Notes: generated by a model from the sequence alone, not told the origin. A DNA stretch of 64,000 nucleotides from Marinibacterium profundimaris (GCF_002210095.1 NZ_AQQR01000019.1:1-64000), one strand, 5' to 3'. Shown: positions 6,911 through 24,403, counted from the first letter of the stretch. Program-made: numbers and translations.

Positions 6911-8410
6911 TCAGATCAGGCCCCAGATGTCGGCATCCTCGTACCAAGGCGCCCAGGCGAAGGCGTCGAGCCCGTCGCGGCCGTCGATGGCGGTGATCAC
7001 CTCGATGCTGCTTACGCTGATCCCGAACCCGGCCAGCGCGTCGGCCGGGGCATCGCCTTCCAGGTCGTCGGCCATCGTGTCGTAGCTGTCCTCACCCAGC
7101 ACCAGGATCAGCCGGTCGCGGCCGGCGCCGCCGTCAAAATGGTCGAGGTCTCCGCCGCTGCCGCCGACCAGCGTGGCCTCGGTGTAGATGAAGGTGTCGC
7201 CGCCCCAGCTGCCGCGCGCAACGTCGCTGCCCAGCCCGTCGACCAGCAGGTCCCGCCCGGCGCCGCCCAGCAGCACGTCATCGCCTTCGCCGCCGCCGAG
7301 GATGTCGTGGCCGACCCCGCCGCGCAGCAGGTCGTCGTCGGAGCCGCCCGACAGCAGGTCGTCGCCGCGCTGCCCGGACAGGGTGTCGTTGCCCGTGCCG
7401 CCCAGGATCACGTCATCGCCGAGCCCGCCGAGGATGATGTCGGTGCCCCCCATCCCCGCGACGAAATCGGCGCCGTCGCCGCCCCGATGGAAATCGAACC
7501 GGTCGGACAGCTTGGTCGTGGTCCCGCCCGAGAAGGCGAAGGCGTTGAAGGCGCCGATGACCCCATGAACCGCCGTGGAGGGATGAAGCTCGTCGGTGGC
7601 AAAGACCTGGTCGGCATCAAAACTGTCCAGCGTGTCCGGATCGATCAGAAGGGTGCCCTGCGGGGCGATCAGGCCGAAGGCGGTGGGATCTTCGGTCAGG
7701 GCATCGGTGATCTGCCGGATGTCGAAAAGCTCGACCGGCACGCCCTCGGCCGCCAGCCGGTCGACGGCGAGGCCGAGGAACAGGTTCTGGATCGAGAAGA
7801 CCGCGTTGCCCAGAGCCTGGTCGCTTTCGTCCAGCAGGGCAGCGCCGGCGTAGAAATCCGCCGCCGGCAGGGTCGAGATCAGGATGCGGTCGACCCCGGC
7901 ATCGGCAAGGCGCTCCGCCTCGGCGATGATCCCGGCGATGATCGCCTCCATCTTCGCCAGCACGTCGCGGATCACGGTGTCGCTTTCCAGGTCGACCTCG
8001 TTGTAATCATTCGATCCGATGAAGACGAAGGCGGTCGTGTCCGAGAGATCCTCGCCCGCATTGTCCTCAAGGAAGCGGCCGACCTGACCGTTCAGGTTGA
8101 TGTCGGTGTCGAGGATCGGATCGTCCGGATCCACGACCAGATCATCGGTCAGGTCAAAGTTCTCGGCCACGAAGGCGAGGTCCTGCACCCCGTCGACCTC
8201 GGCCGAGGCCACGGCATAGTTCTGCGTGGGAATGCCCAGCCGGTCGCGGGTATAGACCGCATGGGTCGGCCCGTCGCTCGCCGAGCCGGTCGGGCCGGCC
8301 AGCCCCTCGATCGCCTCGGGGTCGACGAGCTGCTGGGCGAAGGCCAGCAGATTGCCGTCGTCGGTGAGGCTGTCGCCGAAATAGACGATCTGACCGGGCG
8401 TGCGTGCCAT
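6911..8410 (-). CDS. Secreted SGNH/GDSL-type hydrolase with RTX repeats, copy B
   Basis: A 499-residue two-part protein. Residues 1-300 are an SGNH hydrolase: FGDSL with nucleophile Ser14, GSND with Asn134, and DELH with Asp273/His276. Residues about 309-405 carry GGxGxDxxx nonapeptides that bind calcium, and a C-terminal tail ends in DADIWGLI. There is no signal peptide, so export by a type I secretion system is likely, as for other RTX proteins; no transporter genes lie in the window. The substrate (lipid, acyl ester or polysaccharide acetyl group) is unknown. It is a tandem paralog of the gene just upstream and probably cotranscribed with it. The ATG at 8410 follows GCAGGAGTTTCC. Confidence 0.87.
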   Translation of the reverse strand: MARTPGQIVYFGDSLTDDGNLLAFAQQLVDPEAIEGLAGPTGSASDGPTHAVYTRDRLGIPTQNYAVASAEVDGVQDLAFVAENFDLTDDLVVDPDDPILDTDINLNGQVGRFLEDNAGEDLSDTTAFVFIGSNDYNEVDLESDTVIRDVLAKMEAIIAGIIAEAERLADAGVDRILISTLPAADFYAGAALLDESDQALGNAVFSIQNLFLGLAVDRLAAEGVPVELFDIRQITDALTEDPTAFGLIAPQGTLLIDPDTLDSFDADQVFATDELHPSTAVHGVIGAFNAFAFSGGTTTKLSDRFDFHRGGDGADFVAGMGGTDIILGGLGDDVILGGTGNDTLSGQRGDDLLSGGSDDDLLRGGVGHDILGGGEGDDVLLGGAGRDLLVDGLGSDVARGSWGGDTFIYTEATLVGGSGGDLDHFDGGAGRDRLILVLGEDSYDTMADDLEGDAPADALAGFGISVSSIEVITAIDGRDGLDAFAWAPWYEDADIWGLI

Positions 8411-8577
8411 GGAAACTCCTGCTCCGTGTTATGGGACCCTTGTGCCGCAGTCTCGCAGGACAACGTGACAGAACAAGGTAAATCTTGCGGACCGGAGGGG
8501 GCGGGGAAGGCATGCACCGCAGGGTCCACGCCTTCCAAGGCCATATGCGCCGCGATGGGCGCGGCTCTCCGGTCGGA

Positions 8578-10092
8578 TCAGATCAGGCCCCAGACATCGG
8601 CATCGACATACCAGCTCTCCGAGGAAAACTGCTCGAGCCCGTCGCGGCCTTCGACCACGGTGATCTTCTCGATGCTTTCGATGGTGATGCCGAGCGTGGC
8701 CAGCGCGTCGGTGGGGTCGCGGCTCTCGAGGTCGCGGGCCAGGCTGTCGTAGGTCTCGGAGCTGAGCACCAAGATCAGCTCGTCCCGGCGGAAGCCGCCG
8801 TCAAAGCTGTCCTGGTCGCCCGGCGTGCCGCCGATCAGGCTTGCCTCGGTATAGATGAAGGTGTCGCGACCGGCGCCGCCCTGGACGATGTCGCTGCCCA
8901 GCCCGTCGATCAGCAGATCGTTTCCGAAGCCGCCGAGGATCCGGTCGTCGCCTTCGCCGCCGGCGAGGATATCATCGCCAAAACCGCCGCGCAGGACGTC
9001 TCCTCCGGTCCCGCCCGACAGGATGTCGTCTCCGGTATCTCCCAGCAGGCGGTCGTAGCCGGTGCCGCCGATCAGGATGTCGTTGCCGCCGAGGCCGAGG
9101 AGGGTGTCCGGACCGCCCAGGCCCGCGACGAAATCGTCGGTCTCGCCGCCCACGTGGATATCGATCCAGTCGTTCAGCTGGGTTGCCGTGCCGCCGGACA
9201 GGGCGAAGGCGTTGAACGCGCCCAGCACGGCCTGCCCCGCCGTGGACGGGTGCACGACGTCGTTGGCGAAGACCTGGTCGGGATCGTAGGGACTGTTCTC
9301 ATCGAGGTCGATCACGGTCGTGGCCTTGGGCGCTATGAAGCCGAAGGCCGTAAGGTCATCGATCAGGGCATTGGTGATGACGGTGAAATCCAGCATCTCG
9401 ACCGGCAGGCCGGCATCGATCATCGCGTCCACCGCAGTCTGCAGCGCCCGGTTGTGAAGCTCGAACAGGGCGTCGACGACGCTCAGCAGGGCCTCTTCGA
9501 CCAGGCCTCCGCCGGCGAACATCTTGCTGGAGGGCAGGGGAGTTATCACGATCCGGCCGACCCCGGCCTCTGCCATGCGCACGGCGTCGGCCGTGATGCC
9601 GGCGATCACGCCTCCCATGATGATCAGCAGGTCGCGAAATACGTGTTCGCTGTTCAGGTTGACTTCGTTGTAGTCGTTGACGCCGATCATGAAGATCGCC
9701 GCGGTGTCCGACAGATCCCGCCCCGCGTTTGTCTCGAAAAAACGATCGACCTGACCGCGCAGGTTGATGTCGAAGTCGAGCAGCGGGCTGTCGTCGGGGA
9801 TCACGAGGCTTTCGCTGAGGTTGAAGGTGTCGAAGACCTGGCGCATTTTCTGGACGCCGTTCACCTCGGCCGCGATCACGGCAAAGTTCTGTTCTACGGC
9901 GCCCAGCAGATTGGCGGTGTAGGAGACATGGGTCGGCCCGTCGCTGGCCGAGCCCGTTGGGCCAACCCACGGCAGCAATGCGCTGGGATCCGCCATGAGG
10001 CGCGCCAGGTCGAAGAAGTTGGTGTTGTCGGTCAGGCTGTCGCCGAAATAGGCTATTGTGCCGGGGGATGACCGTCCGGAAAGTGTAATCAT
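8578..10092 (-). CDS. Secreted SGNH/GDSL-type hydrolase with RTX repeats, copy A
   Basis: A 504-residue paralog of the gene at 6911-8410 with the same layout: FGDSL (Ser19), GVND in place of GSND, NDVVHPS near residue 270 for the Asp/His pair, then GGxGxD repeats and a C-terminus ending in DADVWGLI. Both copies keep the hydrolase triad and the secretion tail, so both look functional. I chose the ATG at 10092 because the start then matches the short N-terminus of the sister protein; a TTG at 10113 in frame has no clear ribosome binding site. A gap of 167 bp separates it from copy B. The pair sits between rplA and rplJ on the opposite strand. Confidence 0.85.
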   Translation of the reverse strand: MITLSGRSSPGTIAYFGDSLTDNTNFFDLARLMADPSALLPWVGPTGSASDGPTHVSYTANLLGAVEQNFAVIAAEVNGVQKMRQVFDTFNLSESLVIPDDSPLLDFDINLRGQVDRFFETNAGRDLSDTAAIFMIGVNDYNEVNLNSEHVFRDLLIIMGGVIAGITADAVRMAEAGVGRIVITPLPSSKMFAGGGLVEEALLSVVDALFELHNRALQTAVDAMIDAGLPVEMLDFTVITNALIDDLTAFGFIAPKATTVIDLDENSPYDPDQVFANDVVHPSTAGQAVLGAFNAFALSGGTATQLNDWIDIHVGGETDDFVAGLGGPDTLLGLGGNDILIGGTGYDRLLGDTGDDILSGGTGGDVLRGGFGDDILAGGEGDDRILGGFGNDLLIDGLGSDIVQGGAGRDTFIYTEASLIGGTPGDQDSFDGGFRRDELILVLSSETYDSLARDLESRDPTDALATLGITIESIEKITVVEGRDGLEQFSSESWYVDADVWGLI

Positions 10093-10113
10093 GAACCAGA
10101 ATCCGCGTGACAA

Positions 10114-10698
10114 AAATACTTAACGAAGCGGATCATTATGATCCGTAGCCTTAAATCAAGAAATATTTCCGTTATCGAAAGAGTGAGCGGCCGTAGCCAA
10201 CGTGTGTTGGTCTTTTTTCGCTCTGAAACGGTTCAAATCCGGCGTCCCGCTGCATGAAGACCCTGCGCGAGGTGCCGGATCCGGGGGGCTGAGGAAGCCG
10301 GGCGTTTGGCCGCGCGCACGGGTCCTGCGGCTGGAGGCATACGCCCTGCCATGCCCCTGACCCTGCGCTCTGTCGGTGAGGCGAGCGGACCGCTATGCGG
10401 CGCCCGGACGCCGGGCGTGAGCCGCCTTGAACTTGGGGGTTGGAAAAGTCGCGCCACGGGCTTATGTGCAAGCTTCGCGGCAAGAGAAGCGATTCGCCTC
10501 TCTTGCCCGTTTCGTCCAAGACGGTGGGTTGCGAAAGCGGTAAATCCTGCCCGAGACGGGATACGACCAGATTTTCCGGGTGTGTGCCTCACATCACGGT
10601 CTTTTTTGGCTTAGCCCCGTACACGGACCAGACCGCTGGTTTTCGAACCGGCAAATGAAGCCGGAGGGGCATGCCCCCTCCAATGTTGGAGTGAAACT
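10114..10698 (+). other. Long rplJ 5' region without a gene
   Basis: About 585 bp hold no gene that I can support. It contains a 9-bp hairpin GGCAAGAGA/TCTCTTGCC (10479-10507), a weak promoter-like pair TTGGAA (10440-10445) and TTATGT (10462-10467), a run of six T near 10603, and the leader hairpins described at 10635-10681. Its length and structure fit a long regulated rplJL leader. Confidence 0.5.
10635..10681 (+). promoter_or_regulatory. Candidate L10-binding leader hairpins before rplJ
   Basis: GCTGGTT (10635-10641) and AACCGGC (10646-10652) form a stem closed by a TTCG tetraloop. GGAGGGG (10663-10669) and CCCCTCC (10675-10681) form a second stem immediately before the TTGGAG ribosome binding site. 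Ribosomal L10 represses rplJL through leader structures in other bacteria. Assignment here rests on position and shape only. Confidence 0.4.
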
Positions 10699-11217
10699 GT
10701 GGATAGAGCCCAGAAAGAGAAAGTGGTCGAGGAACTCGGCCAGATCTTCGAAAGCTCTGGCGTCGTAGTGGTTGCCCACTACGCCGGTCTGACAGTTGCC
10801 GAAATGCAGGACCTGCGCGCTCGTGCACGCGAAGTGGGTGGTTCTGTACGTGTTGCGAAAAACAGGCTGACCAAGATCGCCCTGCAAGGCAAGCCGTGCG
10901 AAAGCATGGCTGACATGCTGACGGGCATGACCGTTCTGACCTATTCCGAAGATCCGGTGGCCGCCGCCAAGGTGGCCGAGGATTATGCCAAGACGAACCA
11001 GAAGTTCGAAATTCTTGGCGGGACCATGGGCGAGAACGTTCTGGACCGGGCTGGCGTCGAGACGGTGTCCAAGATGCCCTCGCGCGACGAGCTCATTGCC
11101 TCGATCGTCGGTTGCATCGGTGCACCCGCGGCGAACATCGCCGGGGCCATCGGCGCACCTGCAAGCAACATCGCAAGCATTCTTTCGACCATCGAAGAGA
11201 AGGCGGAAGCCGCGTAA
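10699..11217 (+). CDS. rplJ: 50S ribosomal protein L10
   Basis: A 172-residue L10, the base of the L7/L12 stalk. The N-terminal rRNA-binding domain ([17 protein letters not shown] start, [11 protein letters not shown]) and the C-terminal helix that carries L12 dimers (ISKI-like helix, [17 protein letters not shown]) are both seen. Translation starts at GTG, 10699, placed after TTGGAGTGAAACT; no ATG gives the conserved N-terminus. It forms the rplJL operon with the next gene, 78 bp on. Confidence 0.97.
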   Translation: MDRAQKEKVVEELGQIFESSGVVVVAHYAGLTVAEMQDLRARAREVGGSVRVAKNRLTKIALQGKPCESMADMLTGMTVLTYSEDPVAAAKVAEDYAKTNQKFEILGGTMGENVLDRAGVETVSKMPSRDELIASIVGCIGAPAANIAGAIGAPASNIASILSTIEEKAEAA

Positions 11218-11295
11218 GCGACGGCACGACATGGACCGGCGTTTGGTCACAAACCGGACGTTGGAACACACATCAAAACGGAAAGAGCTGAGAAA

Positions 11296-11676
11296 ATGGC
11301 TGATCTGAAGAAACTCGCAGAAGAGATCGTTGGTCTGACCCTCCTGGAAGCTCAGGAACTCAAGACCATCCTGAAAGACGAATACGGCATCGAGCCCGCA
11401 GCTGGCGGCGCTGTGATGATGGCCGGCCCCGCAGGCGGTGACGCCGGCGCTGCAGCCGAAGAAGAGAAGACCGAATTCGACGTCGTTCTCAAGAACGCAG
11501 GCGCATCCAAGATCAACGTGATCAAGGAAGTTCGCGGCATCACGGGCCTGGGCCTGAAAGAAGCCAAGGCGCTGGTCGAAGAAGGCGGCAAGATCAAGGA
11601 AGGTGTCGACAAGGCGGAAGCCGAAGACATCAAAGGCAAGCTGGAAGCAGCTGGCGCCGAGGTCGAGCTGGCCTAA
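11296..11676 (+). CDS. rplL: 50S ribosomal protein L7/L12
   Basis: A 126-residue acidic stalk protein present as dimers on L10, recruiting translational GTPases. The N-terminal dimerisation helix ([21 protein letters not shown]), an Ala/Gly-rich hinge (about residues 38-55) and the C-terminal factor-binding domain ([21 protein letters not shown] region, [12 protein letters not shown]) are all present. The ATG lies 78 bp after rplJ, downstream of GGAAAGAGCTGAGAAA. A hairpin in the gap to rpoB follows. Confidence 0.98.
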   Translation: MADLKKLAEEIVGLTLLEAQELKTILKDEYGIEPAAGGAVMMAGPAGGDAGAAAEEEKTEFDVVLKNAGASKINVIKEVRGITGLGLKEAKALVEEGGKIKEGVDKAEAEDIKGKLEAAGAEVELA

Positions 11677-11772
11677 TCGGCCTGGGCATCCCCCGTATTC
11701 ACAATTGCGTGAAATGGGGTATGACCCGCATTGCATGAACTGGCAGGGCCCGGCGACAACCGGGTCCTGCCG

Positions 11773-11819
11773 AACCTGTCTTGGCAAGGGCTTTGCAAAG
11801 CCCTTTCTCAGACCAGGTT
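11773..11819 (+). promoter_or_regulatory. rplL-rpoB intergenic hairpin
   Basis: AAGGGCTTT (11786-11794) pairs perfectly with AAAGCCCTT (11797-11805), and the outer arms AACCTG (11773-11778) and CAGGTT (11814-11819) extend it. There is no T-run. In E. coli the same gap holds an attenuator and an RNase III site that set ribosomal versus polymerase gene expression; a similar role is likely but unproven here. Confidence 0.5.
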
Positions 11820-11946
11820 CCGGATCGGGAGGCCGCCACTCGGGACGGCGGCCACGCATTGATCCGAACTGTCTGCTCGTAAGGGGAAGCCGCCGTGGCC
11901 CGGCGGCCGGCTTGCCCGGTGCGACACGCAAGAGGTGACATCCGTC

Positions 11947-16083
<4,137 letters not shown>

Positions 16084-16110
16084 ACCCGGTGAGCGGATTT
16101 TCCGCCGTAA

Positions 16111-16142
16111 CCTGTCCGTTTGCCTTCGGGGAAGCGGGCAGG
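16111..16142 (+). other. Hairpin between rpoB and the acyltransferase
   Basis: CCTGTCCGTTT (16111-16121) pairs with AAGCGGGCAGG (16132-16142), 11 bp with two G-T pairs. No T-run follows, so it is more likely a processing or stability element than a terminator. The 193-bp gap has no other clear feature. Confidence 0.5.
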
Positions 16143-16276
16143 GCGCCGATCGTCACAGCAGGTCACCAGACCGGTCTTCAGGAGTGCATGATGCGTACCG
16201 ACAAGCCCAGATCCCAGCCGACAGCGCCCGCCGCGTATCGGCGAGGTGCGGGCCTTCGCCAGGCGGAGGGACGCGC

Positions 16277-17151
16277 ATGTCGGTGACGGGCAACTGGAGA
16301 AAAGGCCGGCGGGGGGCAACCCCCGTTGTCGCCCCGAAGCCGACCGCGACCGGCGAGATGCCGGAGACGGTGAAGACGATGCTGCAGGCCTGGCCCGAGG
16401 CGGTGACGCCCGTGCCGGCGGACCAGCTGGTGGTCGAGCCCATTGCGACCTCGTCGGCTGTGAAGCTGGACGGAGAGGTCGGGCCGAACTGCCATATCGT
16501 CTATGACCCGGACGCCATGGGCGGCCGGCCGCTGGGGCTGAAGGCACGGCGGCCTGTCGACGATGTCGTGATCGTGATTCTGCGCCGGCCGGCGGGTCTC
16601 TACATGTCTCTCAACGGCAGCAATGCCCGGGCCTGGATCGGCCGGGGAAGCAAGCTGACGATGGCGGTGGCCCTCGGCGGAAGCTCCATGGTGGTGGTCG
16701 GCGACCGCACGACGGCGCAGGGCGCACGGGTGATCACTGACCGCAGCACGCTTCGCATCGGGCGGGACGCGATGATCTCCGGCGACGTGGTGCTGAACTC
16801 CGCCGATCAGCACGGTGTCGTCGACCTGACCGAAGACGGCGCCCGCCTGCGCCCGGTCCGGTCGCCCGAAATCGGGATCGGGGATCATGTCTGGCTGGGG
16901 ATGCGCACGCTGATCATCGGAAGCGTGGACATCGGGTCGGGCTCCATCATCGGCGCGGGATCGATTGTCACCCGCGACCTGCCCACAAATGTTGTCGCGG
17001 CCGGAAATCCGGCCGAGATCCGCCGCCGAAACGTGACCTGGAGCCGGGACCACGACCGCATCGACCCGGTCTCGGACCAATACATCCAATCTGCACTCGC
17101 GACGCAGGCGCATGCCGCCCCTGCCGAGCCAGAACAGCGCGAGGACCTGAC

Positions 17152-17155
<4 letters not shown>
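16277..17155 (+). CDS. Left-handed beta-helix (hexapeptide) acyltransferase between rpoB and rpoC
   Basis: A 292-residue protein. The first 60 residues are Pro/Ala-rich and probably flexible. The middle, from about residue 90, is beta-rich, and residues about 195-250 hold clear hexapeptide coils ([20 protein letters not shown], then [20 protein letters not shown]) ending in [11 protein letters not shown], the usual end of acetyltransferases of sugars or surface glycans. The acceptor is unknown. I chose the ATG at 16277 because it follows GGAGGG by seven bases. Its stop TGA overlaps the rpoC ATG (ATGA, 17152-17155), so it is built into the rpoBC transcript and its translation is probably coupled to rpoC. 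Confidence 0.85.
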
Positions 17156-21393
<4,238 letters not shown>

Positions 21394-21442
21394 TCGCATG
21401 AGACAGGCCCCGGGCGGTGATCCGCCCCGGGGTGAGACAGGC

Positions 21443-21474
21443 GGGCCGGATGTCGCAGGACATCCGGCCCGTTT
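21443..21474 (+). terminator. Terminator after rpoC
   Basis: GGGCCGGATGTC (21443-21454) pairs perfectly with GACATCCGGCCC (21459-21470) around GCAG, followed by GTTT. An imperfect GC-rich hairpin (about 21408-21432) precedes it. The T-run is short, so termination may be partial. Confidence 0.75.
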
Positions 21475-21573
21475 GCGTCCGCGCGGGGGACCGCCCGTGC
21501 GCCTTCCACAGATTGGGGCTTTTCAACCCGGGCCCGCCGGTGTTCTGTGCCGCTGGACTTGAGGAGAGCGGAC

Positions 21574-22383
21574 ATGGCGCATCGCATTCGGATCATCGGG
21601 CTTTTGCGGTTCTCCGTCCTGACGCCCACCTATTATTCCGAACGCTTCCCGACGCTGGACGAGATCGCCGCGCATATCTGGTCGGCCGACCGCATGGCCC
21701 TGCGCTTTCACCTCTTCGAAAAGCTTTGCCTGCCGTCGCTGACCGGCCAGACCGATGCCGGCTTCGACTGTGTGATCCTGACCGGAGAGCGCCTGCCGTC
21801 CGAGTTTCGCGACCGGCTCGAGGCCCTGCTGGCGCCGCATCCCAACATGCACCTGCGGGCCGTGGGGACCGACAACCATTACCAGCTGCTGAAGGACGGC
21901 TACAATTCCATCGACCTGGGCGACGCCACGCACAAGGCGCTGTTCCGGCTGGACGACGACGACGCGGTCGACCTGGGCTTCATCGCGCGCACGCGCAAGC
22001 GGGCCGAGGGCCTGCTGCGGATGCAGGACCCGAAGACCCCGTCGATCATCGCCTACAACCGCGGTTTCTACGTGCAGCGCAATGCCGGGGGCGAGAACGA
22101 GGTCTTCGACGCCACCGAACGCGCGCCTCTGTCGACGGGCACCACCCTGGTCGCGCCGGTCGCCTATCACCGCAATCCCTACCGCTACAATCACCGGGCG
22201 CTGGCCCAGCACTACACGACCTATTCCGACATCTCGGTCCCGGCCTTCATCCGGACGATCCACGGTGACAACAAGTCGAACCCGACCCAGATGGGCGCCA
22301 CCCACCAGATGAAACCTCACCGGATCGAAAAGGCCCTGTCGCGCAATTTCGCCAGCAGCCTGGCCGATCTGAAGGCGCTTTGA
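21574..22383 (+). CDS. Putative rhamnosyltransferase-type glycosyltransferase, copy 1
   Basis: A 269-residue protein of the putative rhamnosyl transferase family (PF11316 pattern by recall), common in Rhodobacteraceae. It begins MAHRIRIIGLLRFSVL, has the family's CVILTGERLP segment, and carries the acidic RLDDDDAVDL motif near residue 130, likely the metal/nucleotide-sugar site. No signal peptide or membrane span is seen, so it should act in the cytoplasm on a surface glycan precursor; donor and acceptor are unknown. The ATG at 21574 follows GAGGAGAGCGGAC. Two bases separate it from the transporter gene that follows. A paralog lies at 23222-24046 on the other strand. Confidence 0.75.
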   Translation: MAHRIRIIGLLRFSVLTPTYYSERFPTLDEIAAHIWSADRMALRFHLFEKLCLPSLTGQTDAGFDCVILTGERLPSEFRDRLEALLAPHPNMHLRAVGTDNHYQLLKDGYNSIDLGDATHKALFRLDDDDAVDLGFIARTRKRAEGLLRMQDPKTPSIIAYNRGFYVQRNAGGENEVFDATERAPLSTGTTLVAPVAYHRNPYRYNHRALAQHYTTYSDISVPAFIRTIHGDNKSNPTQMGATHQMKPHRIEKALSRNFASSLADLKAL

Positions 22384-22385
22384 CC

Positions 22386-23255
22386 ATGACGTCGAATTTC
22401 AGTGGCGCCCTGCTGATGATGGCCAGCATGACGGCCTTCACCGTGAACGATGCCATCGTCAAGCTGGTGGGGATCGACCTGCCGCTGATGCAGATCCTGA
22501 CCCTGCGCGGGGCGATCTCGTCGCTGCTGCTGCTGGGGCTGGCCCTGGCCACCGGGACGCTGACCTTTTCCTTCCCGCGCAAGGATCGCTGGCTGATCGG
22601 GGCGCGCAGCCTCTGCGAGGTCGCGGCGGCCTATTTCTTCCTGACCGCTTTGCTGAACATGCCGATCGCAAATGTCAGCGCGGTGCTTCAGATGCTGCCG
22701 CTGACGGTCACCGCCGGGGCGGCGCTGTTCTTCGGGGAACGTGTCGGCTGGCGCCGGGCCTCAGCCATCGCGCTTGGGGTCTGCGGCATGCTGCTGATCG
22801 TGCGCCCCGGGCCCGAGGGATTTTCGATCCATTCGCTCTATGCCGTGGGGGCCGTCGCCTGCGTGACCTTCCGCGACCTCGTGGTGCGACGGATCTCGCC
22901 CGGGGTCAGCTCCATGTCGGTCTCACTGGTGGGCGCGCTGGCCGTCTGCCTGTGCTCCGGCGTGGCGTCTGTCGGGGTCGACTGGGCGCCGGTGACGGGG
23001 CGGCTTTGGGTGATGATCTTCGCCTCGTCCTTCTGCGTGATGGCGGGTTACCTGCTGAGCGTCATGGTCATGCGCGTCGGCGAGGTCTCGTTCGTGGCGC
23101 CGTTCCGCTACACCAGCCTGCTGGTGGCGCTGATCCTTGGTCTGCTCGTCTTCGGAGAATGGCCCGCGCCGCTGACGCTGCTGGGGGCGGGGATCGTCGT
23201 GGCCTCGGGGCTCTTTACCCTCTACCGCGAGAAGGCGGTGCGCGAAGGGGCGTAA
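22386..23255 (+). CDS. DMT-superfamily (EamA-type) transporter
   Basis: A 289-residue protein with ten predicted transmembrane helices arranged as two EamA repeats (about residues 5-135 and 145-280). The first begins with MTAFTVNDAIVKLVG. Family members export amino acids, metabolites or nucleotide sugars; the substrate cannot be told. It follows the glycosyltransferase by two bases and is probably cotranscribed and coupled. I chose the ATG at 22386 over a TTG that overlaps the upstream stop. Its last 34 bp overlap the end of the convergent gene. Confidence 0.85.
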   Translation: MTSNFSGALLMMASMTAFTVNDAIVKLVGIDLPLMQILTLRGAISSLLLLGLALATGTLTFSFPRKDRWLIGARSLCEVAAAYFFLTALLNMPIANVSAVLQMLPLTVTAGAALFFGERVGWRRASAIALGVCGMLLIVRPGPEGFSIHSLYAVGAVACVTFRDLVVRRISPGVSSMSVSLVGALAVCLCSGVASVGVDWAPVTGRLWVMIFASSFCVMAGYLLSVMVMRVGEVSFVAPFRYTSLLVALILGLLVFGEWPAPLTLLGAGIVVASGLFTLYREKAVREGA

Positions 23256-24046
23256 AGCGCACGGACCCGGTCGGCGTCGATATTGTAGGTGGCGCGGAAA
23301 TGCGCCTCTCCGGCGGCATCGAGCGGGGTCAGTTTCACCGGCTTCACGCCCGGCTTCTGGCGGCTGTCGTTGAAATCGTTGTGGCCACGTACCAGCATGT
23401 CCTCGCCCGAGAAGGTGACCGTGGGCATCCGCCGCCCGACCTTGGCATGGGCGAAGTTCATCACCGAAAGCGGCACGTCCTCGCGGAACATCAGGGCCAG
23501 CGCGGCGGTGGTATAGGGCACCTGCGTGGGCGCGGCGGCGATCCCCTCGGCCGAGGGGCGGGCGATGTAGCCCTGGTTGAAGTCGATCGCCAGGTGCCGG
23601 TGCCGGCGCAGCAGGCCGCGCACGTCGCGGGCCGCCTCGCGCAGCGTCTCTACATAGGTGACCGCCACGGCATCGTCGTCATCCATGCGGAACTGCAGCG
23701 ACGGGCCCTTGGCGCGGCGGACGGAATTGATCGCCTCCTGCATGACCTGGCGGTGCGGCCCGGGCGGGCGGGGTAGGATGCGGGCCTGTGGCATATCGGC
23801 CACCAGCGCCTCGAGACGCGCCCGAAAGGGAGCGGCGAGATCCTCTCCGATCACGATGGCAAGTGTGAAATCCCCGTCCGTCTGGGCGCGCAGGGCGGGC
23901 AGGGTGAAGGCCTCGAAGGTGCGGAACCGTTCCTCCAGCCGTTCGGGGGCGTAAAGATACGCGATTCGCTCTTTCAGCGTCCCGTGTTCGACCTGAAAGC
24001 CCCCTTCGGCAGGATAGGAAAACCGGCACAAACCGATGACCTGCAC
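23222..24046 (-). CDS. Putative rhamnosyltransferase-type glycosyltransferase, copy 2
   Basis: A 274-residue protein related to the gene at 21574: both have an N-terminal IGLxRFS motif, a FDxxVIxGExL-like strand and an acidic D-D-D-D-A-V motif (here RMDDDDAVAV, near residue 126). The start is judged to be the GTG at 24046, six bases after GAGGAGGAA, giving MQVIGLCRFSYPAEGG, the family's usual N-terminus; an ATG at 24094 would add 16 residues with no clear ribosome binding site. It converges on the DMT transporter with a 34-bp overlap of coding ends and is divergent from the str operon. Confidence 0.75.
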   Translation of the reverse strand: MQVIGLCRFSYPAEGGFQVEHGTLKERIAYLYAPERLEERFRTFEAFTLPALRAQTDGDFTLAIVIGEDLAAPFRARLEALVADMPQARILPRPPGPHRQVMQEAINSVRRAKGPSLQFRMDDDDAVAVTYVETLREAARDVRGLLRRHRHLAIDFNQGYIARPSAEGIAAAPTQVPYTTAALALMFREDVPLSVMNFAHAKVGRRMPTVTFSGEDMLVRGHNDFNDSRQKPGVKPVKLTPLDAAGEAHFRATYNIDADRVRALYAPSRTAFSR

Positions 24047-24132
24047 TGGAATTTCCTCCTCGGGGACATTGACGCGCGCTGCGTCACGCAGCATTAGGGG
24101 GACCAGGACGGCGTGGCAACCCGGAGCAGGTG

Positions 24133-24159
24133 TTGACACCCCTCCCGACTCCCTATAAA
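24133..24159 (+). promoter_or_regulatory. Candidate str operon promoter
   Basis: A consensus TTGACA (24133-24138) lies 15 bp before TATAAA (24154-24159), the best -10-like match. The spacer is shorter than ideal. A leader of about 235 nt precedes rpsL and has no gene that I can support. Confidence 0.5.
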
Positions 24160-24403
24160 TGCCCGCTATCCCGGCGCAGGGTCCATCGATCCGCGGCCGG
24201 CTCCAGTACTGCCGAGGTCACGATCCGGCCCCTCGGGCCCGATCCTCTGGAAACCCGCCGCACCGACCTTTCAAGCACGGGTCGCATGCGGTTGTTGCGC
24301 TTTTGCGAACGCCCTGACGGGCAATCCGGGCGCCTTGCTTGAAACGAACCGCACGCACGCGCGTGCAGAACATGTGTGTTGCGAATACGGGGAAGAAACC
24401 GGA

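Noticed and set aside
7260-7450. Short periodic DNA repeats that might suggest a CRISPR or satellite
   Set aside because: The period is 27 bp and encodes the GGxGxDxxx calcium-binding nonapeptides; units differ and there are no spacers.
6851-8752. Open frames antisense to the RTX hydrolases (6851-8752 and 8485-10071)
   Set aside because: They reflect the repeat periodicity of the RTX regions; the minus-strand genes have complete catalytic motifs.
10440-10658. 72-codon open frame in the rplJ leader
   Set aside because: Overlaps the leader hairpins, has no ribosome binding site and a random-looking composition.
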